This document shows, piece by piece, positions 1 to 8,527 of a stretch of 64,000 nucleotides of DNA. Each line of letters starts with the position of its first letter. Position 1 is the first letter of the stretch. This stretch comes from Chryseobacterium sp. JAH (GTDB taxonomy: Bacteria > Bacteroidota > Bacteroidia > Flavobacteriales > Weeksellaceae): contig NZ_LMAH01000003.1 of assembly GCF_001507335.1 (NCBI RefSeq), forward strand, positions 682,001 to 746,000, given 5' to 3'. Below the pieces are notes generated by a model. It did no database searches. It saw nothing but the letters and a program-made list of their open reading frames with translations, and was not told where the DNA came from. A program made the position numbers and the translations under genes.

Positions 1-450
1 GGTAACCTCACATTTAAAATTCTCAATGCACCCAGCTCAAAATACTGGATACAAATGCTTGATACCTCAGAAAACGCAGTGTATCAGCAGTATGTAAGCG
101 GGAGTGAAGTGAAATTTGATATTGTGAAACCGGGAGAATATATTGCGAGGGTGCTTGTAGACAATAATGGCAATAAACGATGGGATGAAGCTGATTTTGT
201 GAATCAAACTTTTGCAGAAGATTCTTATATCTATTATAAAATGGTTGTGGCGAGACCACTTTGGGAAACAAGGGAAGATTGGGATCTTAATGATAAAAGA
301 GTATTTGAAGGGATAAAAGTTGCAAAACCTAAATCATCTAATGAGAAAAAAGACACGGAGCTGGATTCTGGTCTTCTGAATAGCAACAGCTCCGACTTAA
401 ACAGCACTTCAGGTTCAGATAATACACCAAGTAGGTTTAAACGCCAATGA
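1..450 (+). CDS. C-terminal part of an Ig-like/carboxypeptidase-regulatory-type surface protein (5' end missing)
   Basis: The reading frame is open from base 1, so the gene starts before the window; the Met at 55 is internal. The visible 149 residues contain an elongated beta segment with 'KPGEYIARVLVDNNGNKRWD', a pattern typical of the last domain of Bacteroidota Ig-like (SbsA_Ig-type) envelope proteins that ends in 'D.NgNg.wD'. The last 40 residues are a low-complexity Ser/Asn/Asp tail. Its TGA stop overlaps the ATG of the next gene in the form ATGA, so the two are probably translated together. Family assignment is by pattern only, since most of the protein is outside the window. Confidence 0.7.
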   Translation, partial: GNLTFKILNAPSSKYWIQMLDTSENAVYQQYVSGSEVKFDIVKPGEYIARVLVDNNGNKRWDEADFVNQTFAEDSYIYYKMVVARPLWETREDWDLNDKRVFEGIKVAKPKSSNEKKDTELDSGLLNSNSSDLNSTSGSDNTPSRFKRQ

Positions 451-905
451 AAACATTAAAAAAAATCGTTTTCTGGATTTTGGTTTCCTTTGCGATCATT
501 CAGTTTATACCTACTGACAAAACAAATCAACCGGTAAAGCAATCTGTAAATTTTATTGATATTAAAAAATCACCTTCAAAGGTGGTTGCATTACTTAAAA
601 ATGCTTGCTACGATTGCCATTCAAACGAAACGCTTTATCCCAAGTATGCATATATAGCACCTTTTTCTTGGTCTGTTAAAGATCATGTCAATGAGGGGCG
701 CGAGCATCTTAATTTTTCTGTTTGGAATACGTACAATAAAGATTTAAAAGAAAGTATGCTGAATAAAGCTGTTCAGACGTTGCAGAATAAAACGATGCCT
801 TTGCCTGCTTATATTATTTATCATAAAGACGCCAATTTATCTGATGCAGATCGAACTATTTTAATTAAGTATTTTGAAGAAATTCTTAAAAGCAAGTCAT
901 ACTAA
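447..905 (+). CDS. Haem-binding domain protein (Haem_bd family), single CxxCH
   Basis: A 152-residue protein with one N-terminal hydrophobic segment (about residues 5-22) serving as signal or anchor, then a periplasmic domain with one c-type haem motif 'CYDCH' near residues 50-54. Length, position of the motif and the following 'SNETLYPKY' fit the Haem_bd family (PF14376) of small Bacteroidota cytochrome-like proteins. Such proteins probably act in periplasmic electron transfer; no partner is shown here. It overlaps the upstream gene by 4 bases and is followed by a strong terminator. Confidence 0.85.
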   Translation: MKTLKKIVFWILVSFAIIQFIPTDKTNQPVKQSVNFIDIKKSPSKVVALLKNACYDCHSNETLYPKYAYIAPFSWSVKDHVNEGREHLNFSVWNTYNKDLKESMLNKAVQTLQNKTMPLPAYIIYHKDANLSDADRTILIKYFEEILKSKSY

Positions 906-916
906 ACGAAAAATAA

Positions 917-954
917 AAACTCCCACATCTTTTGTAAATGTGGGAGTTTGTTTT
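917..954. terminator. Bidirectional rho-independent terminator
   Basis: A perfect 12-bp stem (917-928 with 938-949) around a 9-base loop, A-rich on the left and T-rich on the right. It lies between the converging haem-binding and Nudix genes and can serve both strands. Confidence 0.9.
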
Positions 955-957
955 GAT

Positions 958-1473
958 TTAAAAATTCTTTAAGTATTCTTTAAAAAATATTTTCTGAGAA
1001 TTAAAGGCAATGTCATCAATATTAATTTTCTGTATAGGAATCCAATGCGTTTCCGAAATCTCTGAAAGTGCTAAGCTGGCTTCAAATTTTTCTGACACGG
1101 TGTATTCGTAGAACAGATCAATTGTATTGTAATCAATTTCTTTATACTTATAAACATTCGGCAGGCTTGTAAGATATTTTAGCTTTTCAATATCTATCTC
1201 AAGTTGCAGTTCTTCGGAAAGCTCACGCTTGCATGTATGTTCTGCGCTTTCTCGCGGGTCTACAAAACCTCCTGCCAAGTCAAGTTTTCCTTTCTTAGGT
1301 TCCTGATTTCTTCTGGTAAGGTAAATCTCGTCTCCACATCGTATAACCACAGCTACAGCGCCTGCAACATTATTATATAGATTAAAATTGCAATTAGGAC
1401 AACTCCATTTTTTTTCGCCGTCCCATTGCAGTGATTCTTTGCCACAATCAGGGCAAAATTTCAATGTTTTCAT
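958..1473 (-). CDS. Nudix hydrolase with N-terminal zinc ribbon
   Basis: 171 residues. The N-terminus has two CxxC pairs ('FCPDCG', 'SCPNC') forming a zinc ribbon like that of NudC-type NADH pyrophosphatases. A Nudix box follows at about residues 68-90, 'GGFVDPRESAEHTCKRELSE' plus EL, matching GX5EX7REUXEE. It should hydrolyse a nucleoside diphosphate derivative; the substrate cannot be told from sequence. The start overlaps the xerD stop by 4 bases (ATGA), so the two are probably co-transcribed. Confidence 0.88.
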   Translation of the reverse strand: MKTLKFCPDCGKESLQWDGEKKWSCPNCNFNLYNNVAGAVAVVIRCGDEIYLTRRNQEPKKGKLDLAGGFVDPRESAEHTCKRELSEELQLEIDIEKLKYLTSLPNVYKYKEIDYNTIDLFYEYTVSEKFEASLALSEISETHWIPIQKINIDDIAFNSQKIFFKEYLKNF

Positions 1474-2387
1474 TCAATAATTTTAGTCTTATTACGTGGG
1501 TGGAAGGTTAAAATCACATCGCGAAGCTCTTCAGTCTTAAGGTGAGTATAGACCTGCGTTGTGGTGATGCTAGAATGTCCCAACATTTCCTGAATAAAGC
1601 GTAAATCTGCCCCATTTTGCATCAAATGTGTGGCAAATGAATGTCTGAAGGTATGTGGTGATATTTTTTTACTAATACCCGCCTTATCAGTGAGTTCTTT
1701 AATGATAAGGAATACAATGACTCTTGACATGGAGGTTCCTCTGCTGTTGAGAAAGAGAGTGTCTTCATGTTTCTTATTGATTTTAATTTTAGAGCGTACT
1801 TCCCGGATATATGTCTTAAGAAGTTCTGCGGTGTAATGAGCCAATGGCACGAAGCGGGTTTTATTTCCTTTTCCGATGACCTTAATGTAGTTTTCTTTAA
1901 AATTGATATTTGAAATCTTTACGTCAATGAGTTCTGAAACACGTAAGCCGCAACCGTAAAGAACTTCAATGATGCAAAGATTTCTCTGCCCAAGATCCGA
2001 GCTTAAATCTACTGCATCAATAATCCTATTAATGTCTGAAAGGCTCAAAGTGTCCGGGAGATATAATCCCAGTTTTGGGCCTTCAAGTAATGCCGATGGA
2101 TTATCTTCACGAATCTCGTCTTCCAAAAGAAATTTAAAAAATGCTTTGATTGACGAAATCCATCTTGCTTGTGATCTTTCGCTGAATTTCTGTTTAGAAA
2201 GTTTGAAAATATATTCTTGCAGATTATCATATGAGATTACATCCGGACCGATATTTTCTAGATTTTCTTCTGCGTATTCTTTTAGTTTTTTGATGTCTCT
2301 AACGTAAGCGTCGAGTGTGTTTTCGGAGAAATTTCTTTCAAATCTTAGAAAAATTTCAAAATCCTTAATTTTTTCATCCCAAGTCAT
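1470..2387 (-). CDS. xerD: Site-specific tyrosine recombinase XerD
   Basis: A 305-residue integrase-family protein of usual Xer length: N-terminal SAM-like core-binding domain (residues 5-95) and C-terminal catalytic domain with the full set Arg149, Lys173, His245, Arg248, His271 and Tyr280. The motifs 'HTFRHSFATHL' and 'LGHSSITTTQVYTH' are those of XerC/XerD, which resolve chromosome dimers at dif. No phage or integron genes are nearby, supporting the housekeeping role. Since Bacteroidota carry several Xer paralogues, XerC versus XerD is less certain than the family. Confidence 0.88.
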   Translation of the reverse strand: MTWDEKIKDFEIFLRFERNFSENTLDAYVRDIKKLKEYAEENLENIGPDVISYDNLQEYIFKLSKQKFSERSQARWISSIKAFFKFLLEDEIREDNPSALLEGPKLGLYLPDTLSLSDINRIIDAVDLSSDLGQRNLCIIEVLYGCGLRVSELIDVKISNINFKENYIKVIGKGNKTRFVPLAHYTAELLKTYIREVRSKIKINKKHEDTLFLNSRGTSMSRVIVFLIIKELTDKAGISKKISPHTFRHSFATHLMQNGADLRFIQEMLGHSSITTTQVYTHLKTEELRDVILTFHPRNKTKIIE

Positions 2388-2408
2388 TGCAATGTGGTTT
2401 ATTTTATT

Positions 2409-2834
2409 TTATAATTCATTTTCTAAAACCTGTACTATTGCAATTCCATGATTTTTTAAAAATGTAATTCCTTCGTCATCAGAATACGCATTGATGAATA
2501 CGAGTTTTTCGATACCAGCTTGTAATATAAGTTTGCTACAGTCTTTGCATGGAGAAAGAGTGAGATATAACGTTGCTCCGCGTGCTGACTGCGTAGAACC
2601 GGCTAGTTTTAAAATTGCATTTGCTTCTGCATGTAAGACATACCAATGTGTTTTACCGTTTTCGTCTTCACAGCAGTTCTCAAATCCAGAAGGTGTACCA
2701 TTGTATCCATCTGAGATAATCATCCTGTCTTTTACAATCAGAGCACCTACCTGTTTCCTTTTACAATAGGAAAGTTTTGCCCATTCAAGAGCCATTTTTA
2801 GATAAGCCTTATCAAACTTATTAATCTGCTGCAT
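2409..2834 (-). CDS. Deoxycytidylate (dCMP) deaminase, ComEB family
   Basis: 141 residues from the ATG at 2834; a TTG one codon earlier is less likely. The zinc deaminase motifs are complete: 'HAEANAIL' (His68, Glu70) and 'PCKDC' (Cys96, Cys99), with 'GYNGTPSGFENC' typical of dCMP deaminases. It converts dCMP to dUMP, the precursor for dTMP synthesis. It is followed 22 bases on by xerD and probably belongs to the same minus-strand transcript. Confidence 0.9.
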   Translation of the reverse strand: MQQINKFDKAYLKMALEWAKLSYCKRKQVGALIVKDRMIISDGYNGTPSGFENCCEDENGKTHWYVLHAEANAILKLAGSTQSARGATLYLTLSPCKDCSKLILQAGIEKLVFINAYSDDEGITFLKNHGIAIVQVLENEL

Positions 2835-2873
2835 CAATTCTTTTTTTGTAGGTAATTGTAAGGGGATGATATA

Positions 2874-3641
2874 TTAGAATTGAGGTTTTCTTTTCTCAAG
2901 AAATGCAGAAACTCCTTCTTTTTTATCTTCCAATTCGAAAAGCTCCCCGAAATACTGTATTTCAGTTTCAAAGCCTTTATTTGTGTCAGAGAGATTAGTA
3001 GCCTGTATCGCTTTAGAAATGGCCATTGGAGAATTATGGGCAATTGTTTTTGCTAGCTCTTTCGTTTTGTTTAATAACTCTTCGATAGAGTAGACTTCAT
3101 TGATCAAGCCAATTTCTTTTCCTTTTTGTGCAGAAATCATTTTAGCTGAGAAAATCATCTCATTGGCTATTCCTTTTCCAACTAATTTCGGAAGTCTCTG
3201 TGTTCCTCCGTACCCCGGAATCAGTCCTAAAGTTACCTCAGGAAGACCCAATTTTGCATTTTCTGATGCGTATCTGATGTGACATGACATCGCTAATTCT
3301 AGACCTCCGCCTAAAGCAAAACCATTCACTGCTGCGATTACCGGTTTAGATAAATTTTCAATTTTGTTGAAGAGAATATTGTGACCGTTTCTTGCTAATT
3401 CTTCAGCTTTTTCCTGATTAAAGTCGCTAAATTCTTTGATGTCGGCTCCTGCTACAAAAGATTTTTCACCGCTTCCTGTTAATATAATTACTCTTACATC
3501 ATCATCATACACTACCTCATCTAACGCCGAACTGACTTCTTTTATTGTCTGTGCGTTAAGTGCATTTAGACTTGCCGGTCTGTTGATTGTGATGATAGCA
3601 ATCTTATCTTCATTGCTAATAATTATATTTTGATAGTCCAT
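2874..3641 (-). CDS. Enoyl-CoA hydratase/isomerase family protein
   Basis: 255 residues, full crotonase length. It has the oxyanion-hole segments 'AGADIKEF' and 'GFALGGGLELAM', and both catalytic glutamates of hydratases ('GGGLELA' and 'LPEVTLGLIPGYGGTQRL'). This supports hydration of trans-2-enoyl-CoA in fatty-acid or amino-acid breakdown. The neighbours are not beta-oxidation genes, so the physiological substrate is open. Confidence 0.87.
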   Translation of the reverse strand: MDYQNIIISNEDKIAIITINRPASLNALNAQTIKEVSSALDEVVYDDDVRVIILTGSGEKSFVAGADIKEFSDFNQEKAEELARNGHNILFNKIENLSKPVIAAVNGFALGGGLELAMSCHIRYASENAKLGLPEVTLGLIPGYGGTQRLPKLVGKGIANEMIFSAKMISAQKGKEIGLINEVYSIEELLNKTKELAKTIAHNSPMAISKAIQATNLSDTNKGFETEIQYFGELFELEDKKEGVSAFLEKRKPQF

Positions 3642-3689
3642 TGTTTACGTAGATCTTTAATAACCTGCAAATTAATTTTTTTTTTGCAT

Positions 3690-3724
3690 AAAAAAGGGAA
3701 AAAAATATATTTTTTCCCTTTTTA
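3690..3724 (-). terminator. Terminator downstream of the catalase gene
   Basis: An inverted repeat of about 14 bp, A5-G3-A6 (3691-3704) pairing with T6-C3-T5 (3710-3723), begins 16 bases past the catalase stop. On the minus strand it gives a stem with a T-rich tail. Confidence 0.75.
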
Positions 3725-3739
3725 GTTTATTTTTTTAGT

Positions 3740-5227
3740 TTACTTTGAATGATTCATCATATTTGAATCAATATTGATTTGTAAACCTGAAGCTACTTTC
3801 ATGCCAAGTTCAATATTTGCCCTGAAAAAGTGACACAGCTGACGGTTGATAATCTCATCTCTCTTTGGTCCGTCTATACCACTCATATTGTCAATGATAT
3901 TTATAACCAAATGATCTCTGTCTTCCTGATTCATCGCTTTGGTATACAGTAATCCAGGTTGGGTGTAGTGATCATCATCATTTTCGTTTCGGTTATAGTT
4001 TGCAACCTGATTGCTGTCTAAATCATATTCGAAATTTTTATATGACGAATCGGGTTGAATGTCGTCGAAACTATTGGGGTGGTAATTAGGCTTGTCTAGA
4101 TATTCACTCGAGTCTGCCATAAATCCGTCTCGTTGATAATTGTTTACAGCAAACGGACATCTATTCACTTCAAGCTGATGAGAATTTACGCCGACTCTGT
4201 ACCTATGAGCATCAGGATAAGAGAATAATCTTCCCTGAAGCATCTTGTCTGGTGAAAAACTGATTCCGTTGATTAAGTTACTTGGAGAGAAAGTGGATTG
4301 CTCTACGTGTGCAAAATAATTAATGGGAACTTCATTCAGTTCCATTTCTCCCACTTCAATCAAAGGGAAATCTCCCTGGAACCAAACCTTGGTTACATCA
4401 AAAGGATTCCATCTGAATTCTCTAGCCTGCTCCTCTGTCATCACTTGGATATACATCGTCCATTTTGGGAAATCACCTCTGTCTATTGCATTACACAGAT
4501 CTTCCTGAGCAAAGTCAGGATTTTCTCCTGCCATTTTTGTGGCGTCGTCGTTGTTGAAATTTTTGATGCCTTGTTTTGTTTTGAAATGGAATTTCACCCA
4601 GTTTCTTTCATTTTTTTCATTAATCATTGAAAAAGTGTGTGATCCGAAACCATGCATGTGTCTGTAACCGTAAGGTGTTCCTCTTTCTGACATTAAAATC
4701 AGCACCTGATGAAGCGATTCTGGGTTTAAGCTCCAGAAATCCCACATCATCGTCGCACTCTTTAAGTTCGTCTTAGGAACTCTTTTTTGCGTATGGATAA
4801 AATCAGGGAACTTTTTAGCGTCTTTAATAAAGAAAACAGGGGTATTGTTTCCCACTAAATCCCAGTTTCCGTCTTCTGTGTAAAATTTTAATGCAAATCC
4901 GCGAGGGTCTCTTGCGGTATCAGCACTTCCTTTTTCACCACCGACAGTAGAGAAACGGGCAAACATTTTACATGAGTTTCCTACTTGAGAAAAGAGTTTT
5001 GCCTTTGTATATTGTGAAATATCGTGAGTAACAGTAAATTTTCCATATGCGCCACTTCCTTTGGCATGAACTATTCTTTCAGGTATTCTTTCTCTTACAA
5101 AATGGGCGAGGTTTTCCTGTAAAATAAAGTCCTGTAATAGAACCGGACCTCTGGAACCTACCGTTTGCGAATCTTGATGCTCAAAGTATGGGGCACCACT
5201 ACTTGATGTTAATTTTTTTGAATCCAT
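3740..5227 (-). CDS. katA: Monofunctional haem catalase (small-subunit clade)
   Basis: 495 residues from the ATG at 5227; an in-frame GTG at 5254 would add 9 residues, but the family usually begins near 'MDSKKLT'. Catalytic His54 in 'RIVHAKGSGAYG', distal Asn in 'VGNNTPVFF' and the proximal haem ligand Tyr in 'RLFSYPDAHRYRVG' are present, so the enzyme should turn hydrogen peroxide into water and oxygen. It is divergent from an OxyR-type gene, which is the likely regulator. A probable TAnnTTTG box at 5287-5294 and a small hairpin (5262-5277) lie upstream. Confidence 0.95.
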   Translation of the reverse strand: MDSKKLTSSSGAPYFEHQDSQTVGSRGPVLLQDFILQENLAHFVRERIPERIVHAKGSGAYGKFTVTHDISQYTKAKLFSQVGNSCKMFARFSTVGGEKGSADTARDPRGFALKFYTEDGNWDLVGNNTPVFFIKDAKKFPDFIHTQKRVPKTNLKSATMMWDFWSLNPESLHQVLILMSERGTPYGYRHMHGFGSHTFSMINEKNERNWVKFHFKTKQGIKNFNNDDATKMAGENPDFAQEDLCNAIDRGDFPKWTMYIQVMTEEQAREFRWNPFDVTKVWFQGDFPLIEVGEMELNEVPINYFAHVEQSTFSPSNLINGISFSPDKMLQGRLFSYPDAHRYRVGVNSHQLEVNRCPFAVNNYQRDGFMADSSEYLDKPNYHPNSFDDIQPDSSYKNFEYDLDSNQVANYNRNENDDDHYTQPGLLYTKAMNQEDRDHLVINIIDNMSGIDGPKRDEIINRQLCHFFRANIELGMKVASGLQINIDSNMMNHSK

Positions 5228-5261
5228 AGAGTTATAATTTGATTTGTTTTTCACTGTTCAG

Positions 5262-5277
5262 AAGCTGTATTCAGCTT
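5262..5277 (-). promoter_or_regulatory. Inverted repeat at the expected 5' end of the catalase mRNA
   Basis: AAGCTG-TATT-CAGCTT, a perfect 6-bp inverted repeat with a 4-base spacer, lies just downstream of the predicted -7 box (5287-5294) for the catalase. In RNA it would form a hairpin very near the 5' end; as DNA it could be an operator. Function is inferred from position only. Confidence 0.4.
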
Positions 5278-5286
5278 AATATTTAT

Positions 5287-5294
5287 CAAATTTA
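5287..5294 (-). promoter_or_regulatory. Candidate -7 promoter box for catalase
   Basis: TAAATTTG on the minus strand fits the Bacteroidota TAnnTTTG consensus and predicts transcription starting close to 5280. No good -33 TTG is seen at the usual spacing, as would be expected if an activator such as OxyR is needed. Confidence 0.5.
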
Positions 5295-5308
5295 GCAGAA
5301 ATTTTCTA

Positions 5309-5337
5309 TTGGTTGTGCTAAAAACGTCATATCTTTG
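5309..5337 (+). promoter_or_regulatory. Promoter for the OxyR-type regulator
   Basis: TTG at 5309-5311, an 18-base spacer, and TATCTTTG at 5330-5337 match the Bacteroidota -33/-7 pattern. The ATG follows 20 bases downstream of the -7 box. Confidence 0.65.
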
Positions 5338-5357
5338 TAATAGATAATATTAATCAA

Positions 5358-6305
5358 ATGAACATTCAGCAATTGGAATATCTTATCGCTGTAGATAAGT
5401 ATAAACATTTTGGTAAAGCTGCTCAGGCTTGTTTTATAACCCAGCCGACATTAAGTGCAATGATACAGAAGTTTGAAGATGAGCTGGATGTGAAGGTCTT
5501 CGACAGAACAACCCATCCTATTCGTACAACTGATGTTGGGTTACAGATTATCGATCAGGCGAAGGTTATTATAGAGGCCGTCAACGAACTTAAAAACAAA
5601 GCTAATTTATTAAATAATATTCTAGGTGGTACCATCAATCTAGGAATTATTCCTACCGTTTCATCATTTATTTTGCCAACGGAAATATTCCATTTCCTTG
5701 AAGAAAATCCTAAGATTTTGATGAATGTAAAGGAAATGACCACAGATAATATTATTAAGGCTTTAAAAGCAGGAGAATTAGATGCCGGAATTATTTCTAC
5801 ACCTTATGATAATGCCAACGAATTTTATCAGGACTTCTTGTTCAACGAAGAACTGATGATTTACAGTTCAGATACCGAAGCCAACAAGAAAAATACTTTT
5901 ATAGTTCCCGATGAATTGAATGTAGAAAAAGTTTGGCTTTTGGAAGAAGGTAACTGCCTGAGAAATCAGTTTGAAAATATTTGTCATTTAAAAGAAAACA
6001 GATTGAAGCCTAAAAATCTTGACTTCTTAGCTTCCAATATCCAGACTTTAGTTCACATGGTTGACAAAGTTGGCGGAATAAGTATTTTACCAGAATTGGC
6101 ATTAAATCAGTTGTCTGAAGAACAGAAAGGAAAAGTTTTCAGATTTAAAAAGCCTTTCCCTTACAGAGAAATCAGTATTATTTATTACAAGCCGACTTTC
6201 AAACAGAAAATTATCGATGAATTGGGATCTTTTATTAAAAATTCACTTACTACAAAGCTGAATTTTAATGAGAATCCTAAAGATTATGTGAGTATCAAGC
6301 CTTAG
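5358..6305 (+). CDS. oxyR: OxyR-type hydrogen-peroxide-sensing LysR regulator
   Basis: 315 residues: N-terminal winged HTH (about 1-60, 'FGKAAQACFITQPTLSAMIQ') and a LysR substrate-binding domain (about 90-300). The segment 'EEGNCLRNQFENIC' contains Cys200 and Cys209, the same CLR.Q....C spacing as Cys199/Cys208 of E. coli OxyR, which form the peroxide-sensing disulfide. Position next to a divergent catalase gene agrees. It probably activates the catalase on oxidation and may repress itself. No convincing four-box OxyR site was found by eye in the spacer. Confidence 0.9.
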   Translation: MNIQQLEYLIAVDKYKHFGKAAQACFITQPTLSAMIQKFEDELDVKVFDRTTHPIRTTDVGLQIIDQAKVIIEAVNELKNKANLLNNILGGTINLGIIPTVSSFILPTEIFHFLEENPKILMNVKEMTTDNIIKALKAGELDAGIISTPYDNANEFYQDFLFNEELMIYSSDTEANKKNTFIVPDELNVEKVWLLEEGNCLRNQFENICHLKENRLKPKNLDFLASNIQTLVHMVDKVGGISILPELALNQLSEEQKGKVFRFKKPFPYREISIIYYKPTFKQKIIDELGSFIKNSLTTKLNFNENPKDYVSIKP

Positions 6306-6370
6306 TAATTCTTTTCAATATTGATATAAATCATTAATTTCAAGAAAATTATAATTAGCGGATAAAAGTT

Positions 6371-6401
6371 TTGAGTATTAAGAAAATAGTACTTAAATTT
6401 G
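6371..6401 (+). promoter_or_regulatory. metK promoter
   Basis: TTG at 6371-6373, a 20-base spacer and TAAATTTG at 6394-6401 form a good Bacteroidota promoter. Transcription should begin near 6408, immediately before the riboswitch candidate, so the aptamer would be the first structure in the mRNA. Confidence 0.75.
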
Positions 6402-6410
6402 CCAACATTA

Positions 6411-6465
6411 TTAACGAGGAAAAATTTGACCTGATTGCAACCTCTCTAAAAAAATGCTAAAACAG
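6411..6465 (+). ncRNA. SAM-II riboswitch aptamer in the metK leader
   Basis: The leader has the SAM-II layout: P1 arm GAGG (6416-6419), a loop ending in the hallmark ATTGCAA (6434-6440), the second P1 arm CCTC (6441-6444), an A-rich joining segment, and the hallmark GCTAAAA (6456-6462) for the pseudoknot. These conserved blocks occur in the same order and spacing as in the crystallised SAM-II aptamer. The downstream gene makes SAM, so product feedback is the expected logic. Recognition was by eye against the remembered consensus, not by a covariance model. Confidence 0.8.
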
Positions 6466-6487
6466 TAATATTCTTTTTAGCTTTTTC
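6456..6487 (+). terminator. Possible alternative terminator hairpin of the riboswitch
   Basis: GCTAAAA (6456-6462), the conserved 3' block of the aptamer, can also pair with TTTTAGC (6475-6481), which is followed at once by TTTTTC. The stem is only 7 bp with two G-C pairs, so it is weak; it would compete with the pseudoknot. Confidence 0.3.
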
Positions 6488-6541
6488 TGGGCAATTATTC
6501 ATTTTTTTCTTCTACATTTAATTTAAAAATACAAGAATAAT

Positions 6542-7822
6542 ATGTCTTATTTATTTACGTCTGAATCAGTTTCAGAAGGGCATCCAGATAAAATTGCCGA
6601 CCAGATTTCTGATGCATTAATTGATAATTTTTTAGCATACGACAAAACTTCGAAAGTAGCTTGTGAAACTTTGGTGACTACAGGTCAGGTGGTTTTGGCT
6701 GGAGAGGTAAAATCTGATGCATATCTTGACGTTCAGACAATCGCAAGAGAGGTAATCAACGGAATTGGCTATACAAAAGGTGAATATATGTTCAACGGTG
6801 ATTCTTGCGGTGTAATTTCTGCAATTCACGAGCAGTCACCAGATATCAATCAGGGTGTAGACAGAGCAGTAAGTGATGAGTCTTTTGAAGCTAAGGCAAA
6901 CGCACAGGGAGCAGGAGATCAAGGGATGATGTTCGGTTATGCTACCAACGAAACGGCAAACTATATGCCCTTAGCTTTAGATTTGGCACATACGATTCTT
7001 AAAGAGCTTTCTGCAATCAGAAGAGAAAATTCTGATATTAAATATCTTCGTCCTGATGCAAAAAGTCAAGTTACGATTGAGTATTCTGATGATCACAAAC
7101 CGGTAAGAATTGATTCTATTGTTGTCTCTACTCAGCACGATGATTTTGCTGCTGAAGAAGAAATGCTGAACAAAATCAGAGAAGACATCAAAACTATTTT
7201 AATTCCTAGAGTTGTTGCTTTGCAGACTGAAGAAATTAAGGCTTTGTTCAACGATCAGATCAAGTATCATATCAATCCAACGGGTAAATTCGTAATCGGT
7301 GGTCCTCACGGAGACACAGGTTTGACAGGAAGAAAAATCATCGTTGATACATACGGTGGAAAAGGAGCTCACGGAGGTGGTGCATTCTCAGGAAAAGATC
7401 CTTCAAAAGTAGACAGAAGCGCGGCGTATGCTACAAGACACATTGCGAAAAACTTAGTTGCTGCAGGTGTTGCAGATGAGGTTTTGGTACAGGTTTCTTA
7501 CGCTATCGGTGTTGCTGAACCTTGTGGTCTGTACATTAATACTTATGGAACTTCAAAAACTGGCTTGAATGATGGAGAAATCGCTAAAAAAGTTTCTACC
7601 ATTTTCGATTTGAGACCTTATGCTATTGAGCAAAATCTTAAATTAAGAAATCCTATTTATCAGGAAACTGCTTCTTACGGTCACATGGGGAGAGAGCATT
7701 TCGTTGCTGATAAAACTTTCAACAAAGGCCATAAAAATGAATTGACTCTTACAGGTCTTGAGTTTTTTACTTGGGAAAAATTAGACAAAGTAGAAGAAAT
7801 TAAATCCGCTTTCGGAATTTAA
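6542..7822 (+). CDS. metK: S-adenosylmethionine synthetase
   Basis: 426 residues. The family signatures are all present: '[15 protein letters not shown]' at the N-terminus, '[12 protein letters not shown]' (ATP/methionine site) and '[19 protein letters not shown]' (phosphate-binding loop). It joins methionine and ATP to make SAM in the cytoplasm. It is a single-gene transcription unit with its own promoter, a probable SAM-II riboswitch in a leader of about 130 bases, and a terminator directly after the stop. Confidence 0.97.
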   Translation: MSYLFTSESVSEGHPDKIADQISDALIDNFLAYDKTSKVACETLVTTGQVVLAGEVKSDAYLDVQTIAREVINGIGYTKGEYMFNGDSCGVISAIHEQSPDINQGVDRAVSDESFEAKANAQGAGDQGMMFGYATNETANYMPLALDLAHTILKELSAIRRENSDIKYLRPDAKSQVTIEYSDDHKPVRIDSIVVSTQHDDFAAEEEMLNKIREDIKTILIPRVVALQTEEIKALFNDQIKYHINPTGKFVIGGPHGDTGLTGRKIIVDTYGGKGAHGGGAFSGKDPSKVDRSAAYATRHIAKNLVAAGVADEVLVQVSYAIGVAEPCGLYINTYGTSKTGLNDGEIAKKVSTIFDLRPYAIEQNLKLRNPIYQETASYGHMGREHFVADKTFNKGHKNELTLTGLEFFTWEKLDKVEEIKSAFGI

Positions 7823-7841
7823 TCTTTTCTTTTAGATATTT

Positions 7842-7879
7842 AAACTGCTTTATCTTGATAAGATAAGGCAGTTTTTTTT
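7842..7879 (+). terminator. metK terminator
   Basis: A 14-bp stem with one G-U pair (7842-7855 with 7861-7874) around TGATA, ending in a run of eight T's, 20 bases past the metK stop. Confidence 0.9.
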
Positions 7880-7904
7880 AAATTTACTTTTTAAATAAAA
7901 TAAG

Positions 7905-8396
7905 ATGAAGAACTTTCGTTGGGTAGCGGCAATCGTATGTGTATGTTTTTTGAGTGCTTTTGCAAAAGCTCAGGTTACGATACATAAAATGGTGAATGCA
8001 GGATATGTATATCAAAATCAAAGCTTTGGTGAAGTAGGAGGGAAGTTGCTATTTCTGAAAACCGATGATGTCATTTACAGATTGGGTGCTTCTGCATTGA
8101 TGGGTTCTGCTAATTCAGAATTTGCAATTATGCCTAAAGTGAACGCTGATATATTATTGAATTTTGAAAAGAATGTAGATTTTAAGCATTCCTATTATTT
8201 TCTGGCAGGCGTTGAAGGAACAAATAAGTATGTCGCTCCAAAGATTGGCGTTTCTTTATTCGGACTTTTAGATTTAACCGGAGGCTATGCTTTTTCTATT
8301 GCGAATTCTAAGTTAAATGGAAAAGAGCTCAAGGGTTTAAATATTAATTTCACACTAAATATTCCTACCGCGTTCTTACATGACATGTTTAAGTAG
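7905..8396 (+). CDS. Secreted protein, probably a small outer-membrane beta-barrel type
   Basis: 163 residues with a Sec signal peptide (about 1-22, 'VCFLSAFAKAQ'). The mature part is rich in alternating hydrophobic/polar beta strands ('YYFLAGVEGTNKYVAPKIGV', 'LDLTGGYAFSIANSKLNG') and resembles structural proteins of conjugal-transfer or porin-like families without a diagnostic motif. It starts shortly after the metK terminator and stands alone. I do not recognise a function. Confidence 0.7.
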   Translation: MKNFRWVAAIVCVCFLSAFAKAQVTIHKMVNAGYVYQNQSFGEVGGKLLFLKTDDVIYRLGASALMGSANSEFAIMPKVNADILLNFEKNVDFKHSYYFLAGVEGTNKYVAPKIGVSLFGLLDLTGGYAFSIANSKLNGKELKGLNINFTLNIPTAFLHDMFK

Positions 8397-8527
8397 TTTT
8401 TTTTACTAAATTCGTCTAAATATTTAATATTTAGTTAACAGTTATTAAAATTTTATTTATATTTACAGCATAATTTAATGCTTATTGATAAGACTTTACT
8501 CTAATAGAATTTGTAGCGCACAAAAAA

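Noticed and set aside
1630..2307. Several plus-strand and second-frame ORFs inside xerD
   Set aside because: Shadow frames of a gene with full catalytic residues; no protein-like pattern.
4298..4630. Plus-strand ORFs of 60-110 codons inside the catalase gene
   Set aside because: Antisense shadows of a clearly conserved catalase.
5255..5357. A classical four-box OxyR binding site (ATAG-N7-CTAT repeated)
   Set aside because: Single CTAT and ATAG words occur, but not at the required spacing.
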